Origin: Pseudoselenomonas ruminantium
GTDB lineage: Bacteria; Bacillota; Negativicutes; Selenomonadales; Selenomonadaceae
Reading direction: 5' to 3'
Length of the DNA: 64,000 bases
NCBI GenBank assembly: GCA_015058655.1
Contig: SVBX01000002.1
Span: 124,001 to 188,000, forward strand
Each line of letters starts with the position of its first letter. The stretch's first letter is position 1. Of this stretch, positions 8,705 through 16,683 are shown one piece after another. The translations under genes were made by a program, and so were the position numbers. The notes under the pieces were generated by a model. It searched no databases. It saw only the letters and a list, made by a program, of their open reading frames with translations, and had not been told where the DNA came from.

Positions 8705-10042
8705 ATGAAGGAAAAAGTCATCATCTTCGGCGCGGGAGACAACTTCCTGCACCACTATACATTCCTGAAAGACAAATATGATATTTTGGCGGTGCTGGAT
8801 AACTCTCCTGCCAAGCAGGGCATGAAGTTCGGTGAGCTGCAAGTGGTACCCCTGCGGGATATGCCTTCTGTCTCTTATGACAAGGTGATAGTGACGCCGA
8901 ATGCCTTTTCTGCCATCATCCAGCAGCTGAGGGATGCGGGGGTGCCGGGGGAGAAGATATTCCGGCTGACGGATATTACTCAGGTATCTTTGGCCAGCCG
9001 TGGCTGCAGGCTGGCGTTCCTGCTGAATGGAGGGTTGGGGGATTACCTTATCTCTGCCAACTATCTCTATATTCTCCGGCAAAAGTACTTTGTGGGCAGG
9101 AAGATAGATTTGTACTGCGATACGGGAGCCACTTATGCAGAGCATGTTTTCAGCAGCTGGGAGGCTGTAGACAGGATAGAGTATTTGGAAAAGGGCGCCA
9201 AGCCTGACCTGGATGGTTATGCCATGGCTATGAAAATCTCCCGTTATCCTGAGATTCTCAGGGCTGACAAGGAGGTGCTGGCAAAATTCTGCCCTGATTT
9301 CATAGATTATCTGCTGGCCTGTGAGAAATTCAGGATTTTCAATAAGCGCTTCTTCCAGCCAGGGCTGATGGCAGATGGTCAGGGAGCCTGTCTTTCGGAA
9401 ATTGGTGGTATTAGCAGGATTCAGCAGCCTGATATTTACCATATTCTGGGCATTGGTTTGGAGTACAGATATCCTTTGGCTATGAGAGGGACAGAAGATG
9501 TGCTGGCTCGTTTTGGGCTGGAGGGTGATGGCTATATTACTCTGCACCGAGGAGCAGATGCTCGCTATGCGGAGAGATCGGTGAAGCTGTGGCCTGTGGA
9601 AAAGTATAATTCTCTGCTGAGGAAACTACGGGAACGTTTTCCGGCTTTGAAGATCGTACAGCTGGGCACAGAGGCAGAATGCTATCCGGGAATGGATCCG
9701 GCTTCTATTGACCTGCGGGGCAGGACTTCTTTTGAAGAGCTGAAAGTGTTGCTCGGCAGAAGCAGGCTTCATATAGACAATGAGGGGGGACTGGTGCATC
9801 TGCGTCATGCTTTGCATGGTGGCACCTCCATTGTGCTTTTTGGCCCCACTTCTGAAAAATTTTTCGGCTATCCAGAAAATCGCAACCTGCGGGGCAATGG
9901 CTGCGTGCATTGGTGCGAATGGGCAACGGATAATTGGCAGGAACATTGCCCCAGAGGAGAGGCGATTCCGCCCTGTATGGCTTCCATCTCTGCTTCTGTG
10001 GTGATGAAAGAAGTTATTTCCTGCCTGGAGGGGAAAGCATGA
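8705..10042 (+). CDS. GT9-like glycosyltransferase with N-terminal Rossmann module
   Basis: ATG 8705 lies 13 bases after the previous stop behind GAGGCGGC. Residues 1-95 form a Rossmann module (KVIIFGAGDNFLHHY, ILAVLDNSPAKQG). The GT9 part starts near 100 (LAFLLNGGLGDYLISANY) and has TLHRGADARYAERSVKLWP, IVQLGTEAECYP, LRGRTSFEELKVLLGRS and HIDNEGGLVHLRHALHGG with IVLFGPTSEKFFGY. The cysteine signature near the end is GCVHWCEW, HCPRG, PPCM. It closely resembles the protein at 1673-3142 in domain order and motifs but is encoded in GC-richer DNA, so the two look like diverged copies of one module. Confidence 0.8.
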   Translation: MKEKVIIFGAGDNFLHHYTFLKDKYDILAVLDNSPAKQGMKFGELQVVPLRDMPSVSYDKVIVTPNAFSAIIQQLRDAGVPGEKIFRLTDITQVSLASRGCRLAFLLNGGLGDYLISANYLYILRQKYFVGRKIDLYCDTGATYAEHVFSSWEAVDRIEYLEKGAKPDLDGYAMAMKISRYPEILRADKEVLAKFCPDFIDYLLACEKFRIFNKRFFQPGLMADGQGACLSEIGGISRIQQPDIYHILGIGLEYRYPLAMRGTEDVLARFGLEGDGYITLHRGADARYAERSVKLWPVEKYNSLLRKLRERFPALKIVQLGTEAECYPGMDPASIDLRGRTSFEELKVLLGRSRLHIDNEGGLVHLRHALHGGTSIVLFGPTSEKFFGYPENRNLRGNGCVHWCEWATDNWQEHCPRGEAIPPCMASISASVVMKEVISCLEGKA

Positions 10043-11853
10043 GCGATAAGATACGGTTAGCCATTATGACTAATGGTGGCATGGGCAATCTTTTCATACA
10101 GGCAAACTTTATCTTTTGCCTCCATGAATATCTGCAGGCTGAACCCTTGAGCTGGACAGTATTCGGACATGCTTCCGAGGAACTTAACCAGGCTGTGTTT
10201 CGTCATCTGGACTTCCTGACCGACTGGTATGGCTATGGGGAGCGGGGACAGGCTCTGTCCTATGATGTCTGCATCAATTTGAATTTCTATCCTGAAGTGA
10301 TGACAGCATCAGCTGCGGCTAAGGCAAAATGTCCCAGACTGGCTGGTCTTTTGGCTGGCTGGGAGGATTTCCTGCAGGATGAATCCCGTCGCTACTCTTG
10401 CAGTCACCCAGAGGCTGATTTCAATGTGTACCTCCTGGCCCTGCTGCAGGGGAAGAATTGCTTGAATGTGGCTGATGTGACAGGGGAATTAAAGATTCCA
10501 AAGGCTGAGTACAGGCTGCCTATGACAGCTGAGAGTGAGGATTTCCTGATAAAGTCAGAACTTGCTCCCGGAGAATATATCACAGTACACAGAGGGGCTT
10601 CGGCCTTGCTGGCAAGAGAAGCCAGTCTCAAACTTTGGCCTGAGGAATATTATGGGGAACTTGTCAGGCTCTTGAAACAGTGTTTTCCGGAGAAGCAGAT
10701 TGTACAATTGGGCGAGGGGGATTCTGCAGAATCCTTGCCGGGAGTAGATGTTTCCCTACTGGGCAAGACTGGCTGGGAGGACTTGAAGCAGCTCCTGCAG
10801 CACAGCTGGCTGCATATAGATACTGAGGGGGGGCTGGTGCATTTGCGCAAGGCGCTTCGTGGAGGTCCCTCAGTAGTGCTTTTCGGGCCTACGCCAAAAG
10901 ATTTTTATGGTTATGAAGGTAATATCAATATTTTTGCTGAGACATGTCCTCATTGGTGTGCAAGGCTTACAGATAACTGGACTGTCCGCTGCGCCAGGGA
11001 AGATGGCAAGCAGATTTGCATGACTGGCATTATTCCTGCTAAGGTTTTGAAGAAGATTATGGAATGGAATTGCTTGGAGATGGTTCGGCAGGACAGGCTG
11101 GAAAAGATGTGGGGAAGTTTTCAGGAAGAAAGGCTGCTTGATAATCTGGATGCACGGTACCGCAGGGATTTTCTATGGCAGCATGATATTTATTATGCGG
11201 AATTACGGCAGATGTCTGTCCAAAGCCTGAGGGCTATTGTCATGACTGAGCACGGCTTCGAGTGGTGGCCGATAGGGGAGACTCCGGCGTATCGTTTTCT
11301 TACAGGGGATAGGGAGGCGTATGTCAGTTACCTTTCGTTGTTAAGGGAAAAATATGATGACAAGATTCATACTGAAGAGAGGTTTGCACGGTTAGTTCGA
11401 AGTCTGGAAGAGCGGGGCTATGATAGTGAGAGCTGTCCTGTAGCGGTGGATTTTGAGGGGCGCATCTTAGATGGCCAGCACCGTGCTGCTTGGCTGATGA
11501 GTAAGGATTCAAAGGTGAAGCTTGAGGTGCTGGTGTTGCATTCCTTCTATGATACGGAGGGAATGTTTCCTTTTCGCAAGGTTCAGCGCGGCAGCAGGGT
11601 GGTTATCTACGGTATGGGGAAACTAGGGCAAGCGTATGTTAGCCAGCTTTTGAGCACTAATTTTGCTGAGATTGCTTTCAAGGTTGACAGGAGTTCAGAC
11701 GAAAGCCTTGGCATCTATCCGCCAGAATACATCAGGGAGCACATAGATGCTTTTGATGTGGTAGTCATTGCTACTGCCAATAAAAGACATTTGGCAGAGA
11801 TAACAGATTTTCTTCAGGGAATAGGAATCGCTTCAGAGCGTATTGTCAGTTAG
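10039..11853 (+). CDS. Three-module protein: GT9-like, ParB/sulfiredoxin-like and Rossmann domains
   Basis: ATG 10039 overlaps the preceding stop (ATGA) behind GGAGGGG. The protein has 604 residues. Residues 1-350 are GT9-like (IMTNGGMGNLFIQANF, ITVHRGASALLAREASLKLWP, HIDTEGGLVHLRKALRGG, VVLFGPTPKDFYGY). Residues ~370-505 are the ParB/sulfiredoxin-like module with ILDGQHRAAWL (DGQHR at 478-482). Residues ~510-604 are a Rossmann module (FPFRKVQRGSRVVIYGMGKLG). This intact gene shows that the GT9 and ParB-like ORFs at 3135-4668 are parts of one broken gene. A G7 run near 10827 is in frame. Function beyond glycan transfer is unknown. Confidence 0.75.
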   Translation: MSDKIRLAIMTNGGMGNLFIQANFIFCLHEYLQAEPLSWTVFGHASEELNQAVFRHLDFLTDWYGYGERGQALSYDVCINLNFYPEVMTASAAAKAKCPRLAGLLAGWEDFLQDESRRYSCSHPEADFNVYLLALLQGKNCLNVADVTGELKIPKAEYRLPMTAESEDFLIKSELAPGEYITVHRGASALLAREASLKLWPEEYYGELVRLLKQCFPEKQIVQLGEGDSAESLPGVDVSLLGKTGWEDLKQLLQHSWLHIDTEGGLVHLRKALRGGPSVVLFGPTPKDFYGYEGNINIFAETCPHWCARLTDNWTVRCAREDGKQICMTGIIPAKVLKKIMEWNCLEMVRQDRLEKMWGSFQEERLLDNLDARYRRDFLWQHDIYYAELRQMSVQSLRAIVMTEHGFEWWPIGETPAYRFLTGDREAYVSYLSLLREKYDDKIHTEERFARLVRSLEERGYDSESCPVAVDFEGRILDGQHRAAWLMSKDSKVKLEVLVLHSFYDTEGMFPFRKVQRGSRVVIYGMGKLGQAYVSQLLSTNFAEIAFKVDRSSDESLGIYPPEYIREHIDAFDVVVIATANKRHLAEITDFLQGIGIASERIVS

Positions 11854-11863
11854 GAGTGATTTG

Positions 11864-13270
11864 GTGGAAGATAATGCCCAATTATTTGTAATGGCACAAG
11901 AATGGAAAAATGAACATTGGTCTCCCAACGTGAAATGTATTATTTGGGGTACCGGGCAGGTGGCAGGAGAGGTAAGGGAAACTCTGCGTCTGCTTGAAGT
12001 GCCTGTCTATGCTTATGGTGACAATGATGTGGCGAAGCAGGGAACTGTGCATGAAGGGAAAACTGTGTTGTCAGCCGAAGACTTGCAGGATTTGGATTCC
12101 TTCTGTGTGCTCTTGGGCAGTTACGTGGTACGACCTGTTTACGAGCAGCTGAAAAGTTTGGGCGTGCGAAATATTTTTGTGCTGCTGGATGCTTTGAAGT
12201 ATCCTGCTGAAGAATTGTTACAGGATAGGAAGCTTTTATCCCCTTGCTTTTCTGAGGGAGTCCAGGTGCAGGCCTCTGACAAGACCTTGGTGGAGGTCTA
12301 TGGTGATATCGGTGATGTGCTGATAAAGATAGGGCTTTTGCATGGATTGAAACAATTGTTGGGAGAAGACAGGCTTTGGGTGTTAGTGGAGGAGTATGAC
12401 ATTGGTGAGGTCTTGCAGGAAATTTTCCCGCAGGTCATTGTGGCTCCCAGACAGAGACTGGTGAGGGACAGGGCGTTCAGGCTGGAGTTCCTCAAAAGTC
12501 TGAACGAACGGCATTTCTCCCGCAGTCTTGTGCTTTGCGATGCCAGACTGCATGCCAACCGTCGCGTGCTGAACAGGTACAATTTCAATGTTCCCAAAGT
12601 TGATTTTGCCAGGCGATTGCCTGATAGAGAATATCTGCCGGAATTAGATAAGGAATTTCTTTTGGATATTTTTCCTGAGCTTGAGAATGAGGCAAGTTCT
12701 CCTCTTCATTTACTGGATGATGCTTGTGGCAGGTTCTTTCCTCAGGTATTTCCCTATGATAAGAGGAACTATGCCGTAGTGAACCTGGGAGCCAAAAAGG
12801 AAGTCAGGCATTACGAGGCGGAAAAATTCCGGGATGTGGTAGCGTTCCTGTTGTCCAAGGAGATGCCGGTGGTTTTGTTGGGCAGGGGAGATTATGACTT
12901 ATCTTGGGCATCTGAACTAAAGCGTGATTTCCCTAAGGGATTTGTGCTTGATTGTGTGGGCAAGTATAGTTTGATGGAATCTGTCAGTGTTATATGTTAT
13001 GCCAGGCTTTTTGTTGGCACTGATTCTGGCATGTGGAATGCTTCCTATGTGACGGGGACGCCTTCTGTTGTCCTCTACGGGCTGGGAGAGTATGGATGTT
13101 TTATGCATAAGGAGGATTTTGTCCATTACGCTATGACAGATGACATAAGCTGCCTGGGATGTAGATGGTATTGCACACATCGTGCGGCAAGTGGCCGCGT
13201 TATGTGTCTTGATGATATTTCCCCGTCAAAGATTATAGGAAAAATTCGAGAGGTGCTTGATGAGAAGTAA
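11864..13270 (+). CDS. GT9-like glycosyltransferase with N-terminal Rossmann module
   Basis: GTG 11864 is chosen because TAGGAG ends 7 bases upstream; TTG 11861 is also possible. Residues ~15-110 form a Rossmann module (KCIIWGTGQVAGEVRETL, VYAYGDNDVAKQG). The GT9 part has VEVYGDIGDVLIKIGLLHGL, AVVNLGAKKEVRHYEAEKFRDV, RLFVGTDSGMWNASYVTGTPSVVLYG and a cysteine-rich end (ISCLGCRWYCTHR, VMCLDDISPSKI). It is more divergent than the other GT9 copies: the typical HxDxEGG motif is replaced by FVGTDSGMWN. It overlaps the start of the heptose kinase gene, suggesting coupled expression and possibly a heptose-derived donor. Confidence 0.75.
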   Translation: MEDNAQLFVMAQEWKNEHWSPNVKCIIWGTGQVAGEVRETLRLLEVPVYAYGDNDVAKQGTVHEGKTVLSAEDLQDLDSFCVLLGSYVVRPVYEQLKSLGVRNIFVLLDALKYPAEELLQDRKLLSPCFSEGVQVQASDKTLVEVYGDIGDVLIKIGLLHGLKQLLGEDRLWVLVEEYDIGEVLQEIFPQVIVAPRQRLVRDRAFRLEFLKSLNERHFSRSLVLCDARLHANRRVLNRYNFNVPKVDFARRLPDREYLPELDKEFLLDIFPELENEASSPLHLLDDACGRFFPQVFPYDKRNYAVVNLGAKKEVRHYEAEKFRDVVAFLLSKEMPVVLLGRGDYDLSWASELKRDFPKGFVLDCVGKYSLMESVSVICYARLFVGTDSGMWNASYVTGTPSVVLYGLGEYGCFMHKEDFVHYAMTDDISCLGCRWYCTHRAASGRVMCLDDISPSKIIGKIREVLDEK

Positions 13271-14246
13271 GGATGAGTTGGAAACGACTGGCAATTTTCT
13301 TAGGGAGGGAATAAAGCAGTGCCGATTGTTGGTGGTCGGCGATGTCATGCTGGATCAGTATATGTACGGTGAGGTGGAACGCATCTCACCCGAGGCACCT
13401 GTGCCAGTGAATCATTTGGAGAAACAGGTCAATGTACCTGGGGGAGCCGCTAATGTCGCCTTTAATTTGGCACGCTTAGGGTGTCAAACTCATATAGCTG
13501 GTGTAGTAGGTGATGATTATAGATGTGATATTTTGGAGGAATTGTTGCAGGGTGAAGGCATTGATTGTGATGGCCTTGTGAAGGAACGGAAAGATACCAT
13601 TGCCAAAATACGTATTATTGGCGGGCACCAGCAGATGCTAAGGCTGGATATCGAGGAAACCAAACCTATAAGTGAGAAGACAGTAGAGGCTATGGTTGGT
13701 TATGCTCAAAGGCTATTTTCATCCGGGCTGGATGGCATCATAATATCAGACTATAAGAAAGGGGTATGCACAAGTCATTTGTGTCAAACCTTGATAGCTT
13801 ATGCTCATTGCTATGGGCTGCCAATTTTTGTAGATCCCAAACAGCGTAACTGGGAGATTTACAGTGGGGCTGACTTTATAACCCCGAATCTTAAAGAACT
13901 TGGAGAAGCTATGGGGCAGAAGCTGCACAATGATGACGAGACTGTATGTCGTGCAGCTGAGTGGCTGATGAAGAAATATGATCTGGGTAGTGTTGTGGCC
14001 ACAAGGTCGGAAAAGGGTTTGAGCATATGTAGAAAGGGCGCTGCAGAGCATTTGCCTGCGGTAGCTAAGGACGTTTTTGATGTTTCAGGAGCAGGAGATA
14101 CAGTTCTGGCTGTTTTAGCTGCCGGGGTAGCAGGAAAACTTCCTGTGGGACTTGCGGCGCATCTTGCAAATATTGCTGCAGGAATCGGTGTTGGCAAGGT
14201 GGGAACTTATGCTGTAAGTGCAGAAGAATTGTTATCCGAGGTATAG
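13260..14246 (+). CDS. hldE: D-glycero-beta-D-manno-heptose-7-phosphate kinase (PfkB family)
   Basis: A PfkB/ribokinase-fold kinase of 328 residues corresponding to the N-terminal domain of HldE/RfaE. It has VVGDVMLDQYMYGEVERISPEAPVPV near 25-50, the GGAAN motif at 61-65 and the catalytic DVSGAGDT near 274-281. The cytidylyltransferase/adenylyltransferase half is absent, so this is the kinase-only form (hldA or rfaE1 type). ATG 13260 overlaps the previous gene. It would phosphorylate heptose-7-phosphate at C1 toward ADP- or GDP-heptose in the cytosol, consistent with the heptosyltransferase-fold proteins upstream. No other heptose pathway gene is in the window. Confidence 0.8.
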   Translation: MRSKDELETTGNFLREGIKQCRLLVVGDVMLDQYMYGEVERISPEAPVPVNHLEKQVNVPGGAANVAFNLARLGCQTHIAGVVGDDYRCDILEELLQGEGIDCDGLVKERKDTIAKIRIIGGHQQMLRLDIEETKPISEKTVEAMVGYAQRLFSSGLDGIIISDYKKGVCTSHLCQTLIAYAHCYGLPIFVDPKQRNWEIYSGADFITPNLKELGEAMGQKLHNDDETVCRAAEWLMKKYDLGSVVATRSEKGLSICRKGAAEHLPAVAKDVFDVSGAGDTVLAVLAAGVAGKLPVGLAAHLANIAAGIGVGKVGTYAVSAEELLSEV

Positions 14247-14249
14247 CTA

Positions 14250-14369
14250 ATGATATTAGGCACTTGGAGCATTTTGAGAAAACACGCTATGATTGGTAAA
14301 AATAAGTTCCACAAATACATGAATGGACTTTGTAGATGGGCCAAAAAACGAAACGGCAAGATGACATAG
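14250..14369 (+). CDS. Small strongly basic ORF (39 residues), uncertain
   Basis: ATG 14250 starts three bases after the kinase stop with CGAGG about 8 bases upstream. The 39-residue product (begins MILGTWSILRKH, ends KKRNGKMT) contains many Lys/Arg/His and no Asp or Glu. I recognise no family. It could be a short real gene at the operon end, the remnant of a longer gene, or chance. Nothing else is seen between 14247 and 14406 except the start site of the next gene. Confidence 0.25.
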   Translation: MILGTWSILRKHAMIGKNKFHKYMNGLCRWAKKRNGKMT

Positions 14370-14406
14370 GTTGAGTGCGCCAGAAGCATAGAAGGAAGGT
14401 TGTAAC

Positions 14407-15144
14407 TTGGTATATGCAGTAATTTTCGCTGGCGGGGTGGGGAGCCGCATGGAGATAGAGTCCATGCCCAAGCAGTTCATCCCCATCCACGGCAAGCCCC
14501 TGCTCATACACACCCTGGAAAAATTCCAGCATCATAAGGCTGTGGATGGCATCGTCATTGCCTGCATAGAGTCCTGGACGGAAAGGCTTTGGACCATGCT
14601 GCATGGCTACGGCATCAATAAAGTCATGGATATCGTGCCCGGAGGGGACACAGGCCATGACTCCATCTGGCAGGGGTTGAAGCGGCTTAGGCAGGATGCT
14701 TCGGATGAAGATATTGTGCTCATCCACGACGGCGTGAGGCCCTTGATCAATGGGGAACTTATCAACAGGAATATTCAGAGCGTCAGGGAGCATGGTTCCG
14801 CCATAACTTCGGAATCTGTCAGGGAATCTGTAGTGGTAAGCGCCGATGGCGATCAAATAGACCATGTGCCCCCGCGGGAGCACATGTATATCGCCAAGGC
14901 GCCCCAGTCCTTTTATTTTGGGGATATATATGGCATTTACCAAAAGGCCCAGGCGGAGGGGAAAAAATCCATCGACTCGGCCCATTTGTGCAATATGTAC
15001 GATTTTTCTCTGCATCTGGTGAAGAGTCCCCGGCACAACATGAAGATCACAGACCCCATGGACTACTATATGTGCTGCGCCATCTTTGATGCCAAGGAGA
15101 GGGAAGTCATCTTCGACAAAATGGAAAACAAGGGAGGGAAATAA
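14407..15144 (+). CDS. IspD/TarI-like cytidylyltransferase
   Basis: 245 residues beginning VYAVIFAGGVGSRM, the nucleotidyltransferase loop, followed by MPKQFIPIHGKPLLIHTLEKF, DIVLIHDGVRPLI and ITDPMDYYM near the end. These match the IspD/TarI family, which makes CDP-methylerythritol or CDP-ribitol. Start is TTG 14407 behind GAAGGAAGG. The neighbours (CDP-glycerol-glycerophosphotransferase-like and SDR proteins) favour a role in CDP-activated polyol or sugar for a teichoic-acid-like or capsule polymer rather than isoprenoid synthesis. Substrate not determined. Confidence 0.8.
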   Translation: MVYAVIFAGGVGSRMEIESMPKQFIPIHGKPLLIHTLEKFQHHKAVDGIVIACIESWTERLWTMLHGYGINKVMDIVPGGDTGHDSIWQGLKRLRQDASDEDIVLIHDGVRPLINGELINRNIQSVREHGSAITSESVRESVVVSADGDQIDHVPPREHMYIAKAPQSFYFGDIYGIYQKAQAEGKKSIDSAHLCNMYDFSLHLVKSPRHNMKITDPMDYYMCCAIFDAKEREVIFDKMENKGGK

Positions 15145-15148
15145 AGCC

Positions 15149-16465
15149 ATGCTGGACTTTCACATACACAGGCGCATTCTCTCCGTGCTGGAGGATATGC
15201 AGGAAAATCTTTCCTCCCACACTCATGCCAAGGAGCGGCGTTCCCCGGAAGAATATCTGCAGGCAATTAAAGAGATCGGCGCTGTGCTTGATACATTGAG
15301 CACGGCGCGGCAAAAATGCTATGCAGGGCTCCTGGCAGAACCGAAAGCCACGCTGGAAAAGGCCATTCGGAAAGGCCAGCCACTGGGCAAGAGTCCACGG
15401 GAAACCTGCCAAAGTTCTTTGGCAAAACTCCATAAAGAGCTGAAGGCAGAAAAAGAAGTGAAAAAGGGCATCGTATTCCTGCCCTACCAGGCTGCCATGT
15501 GGGACTCCATGGAAAGCGTGTGGCAGGCGGCAGAAAGGGATAAAGAGCACACCAATGCCTATGTGATCCCGATTCCCTACTGCCACAGGAATCCGGACGG
15601 CACAGCAGCTAGCTGGCATCTGGACGCAGATAAATTTCCCCCAAATGTTCCCCTTCTGCCTTGGGACAAAATAGACCTTTACAAATGGCATCCAGATATC
15701 ATTGTCATCCATAACGGCTACGAAAACTTTTCCCTGCCAAGCTGCGTGGAAGAACACTATTTCCCCAGCGTCTTGAAGGACTGCACAGAAAAACTCGTGT
15801 ACATTCCCTATTTCTTTTACCGTGATCGGGACGCAGCCAATCCCCGCTTCACCAGGATACGGGAAACAGCCCACTGTGCCGCTCTATATCATGGGGATGT
15901 GACCATCCTGAACTCCCGGGCAGAGAAAGAAGCTTATATCAGGGAATTGGCAGATTGGCACGAGGACGCTTACTGGCGGCAGCGCATCTTCGCTCTGGGG
16001 TCTCCGAAAGTGGACAAAATCAGGCACCTGGCCCGGGAGGAAGGGGATTTGCCAGAGGCTTGGCGGAAGATCATAGGAGATAAAAAGGTGGTTCTTTACA
16101 ATACCAGCGTGGCAGAGCCATACATTCATACTGACTCCTATCTGGAAAAGATAAGCGATACGCTGGCGTATTTCAAAAGCAGGGAAGATGCGGTGCTTTG
16201 GTGGCGCCCCCATCCTCTCCTGGCTGCTACCCTGCATTCGATTCATGAGGAGCTGGCCTTAGAGTATGAGCGGATAGTTTCGGCCTACCGAAAAGAGGGC
16301 TGGGGCATCTACGATGATACAGGGGATATGTACAGGGCTATAGCCTGGAGCGATGCTTTATACGGAGACAACAGCAGTGTAGCTGTCCTATATGGCTTGA
16401 CAGGCAAGCCCGTGCTGGTACAGAATTATAGTGTCAGCAACACTCAAAGGGGTGAAAACATATGA
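15149..16465 (+). CDS. CDP-glycerol glycerophosphotransferase-like protein
   Basis: 438 residues; ATG 15149 follows AGGGAGGG just after the cytidylyltransferase stop. The N-terminal ~105 residues are helical and charged. From ~105 (IVFLPYQAAMWDSMESVWQAA, YVIPIPYCHRNPDG, DLYKWHPDIIVIHNGYENF) to the end (VVLYNTSVAEPYIHTDSYLEKI, AVLWWRPHPLLAATLHSI, AWSDALYGDNSSVAVLYGLTGKPVLV) it follows the CDP-glycerol glycerophosphotransferase/TagB-F family, including the R-P-H-P and D-x-S-S-V sites. It shares its first half with the protein at 6375-7577. It likely transfers a polyol phosphate to a surface glycan. Confidence 0.75.
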   Translation: MLDFHIHRRILSVLEDMQENLSSHTHAKERRSPEEYLQAIKEIGAVLDTLSTARQKCYAGLLAEPKATLEKAIRKGQPLGKSPRETCQSSLAKLHKELKAEKEVKKGIVFLPYQAAMWDSMESVWQAAERDKEHTNAYVIPIPYCHRNPDGTAASWHLDADKFPPNVPLLPWDKIDLYKWHPDIIVIHNGYENFSLPSCVEEHYFPSVLKDCTEKLVYIPYFFYRDRDAANPRFTRIRETAHCAALYHGDVTILNSRAEKEAYIRELADWHEDAYWRQRIFALGSPKVDKIRHLAREEGDLPEAWRKIIGDKKVVLYNTSVAEPYIHTDSYLEKISDTLAYFKSREDAVLWWRPHPLLAATLHSIHEELALEYERIVSAYRKEGWGIYDDTGDMYRAIAWSDALYGDNSSVAVLYGLTGKPVLVQNYSVSNTQRGENI

Positions 16466-16626
16466 GGGATAACGGCGAGAGGATATATTGGGGCTTGGTG
16501 GAAAAGGAACCTATGGAAAAACTGGAAGAGGAAAATATGCAGCCAGAGGAGGCCGCGATTCGCTGGGAGCATAATGACAGACAGCTGTCAGAGCTATTGG
16601 CGGCCTTAGGACATGTTCATAAATAA
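16462..16626 (+). CDS. Small acidic ORF of 54 residues
   Basis: ATG 16462 overlaps the preceding stop in an ATGA arrangement with AAAGGGGTG upstream, a good sign of translational coupling. The product starts MRDNGERIYWGLVEKEP and is rich in Glu, with no membrane segment or motif I recognise. It may be a small partner of the transferase, or its displaced C-terminal part. No homologue can be named from sequence alone. Confidence 0.45.
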   Translation: MRDNGERIYWGLVEKEPMEKLEEENMQPEEAAIRWEHNDRQLSELLAALGHVHK

Positions 16627-16683
16627 TTTTAGAGATCACTGATGCCATGGTGAATGCGGCCTGAAAGGAGTGAAAGACGAGCG

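Noticed and set aside
13260-14246. Full bifunctional HldE
   Set aside because: Only the kinase domain is present; the frame ends at 328 residues and the next genes do not encode the adenylyltransferase half.
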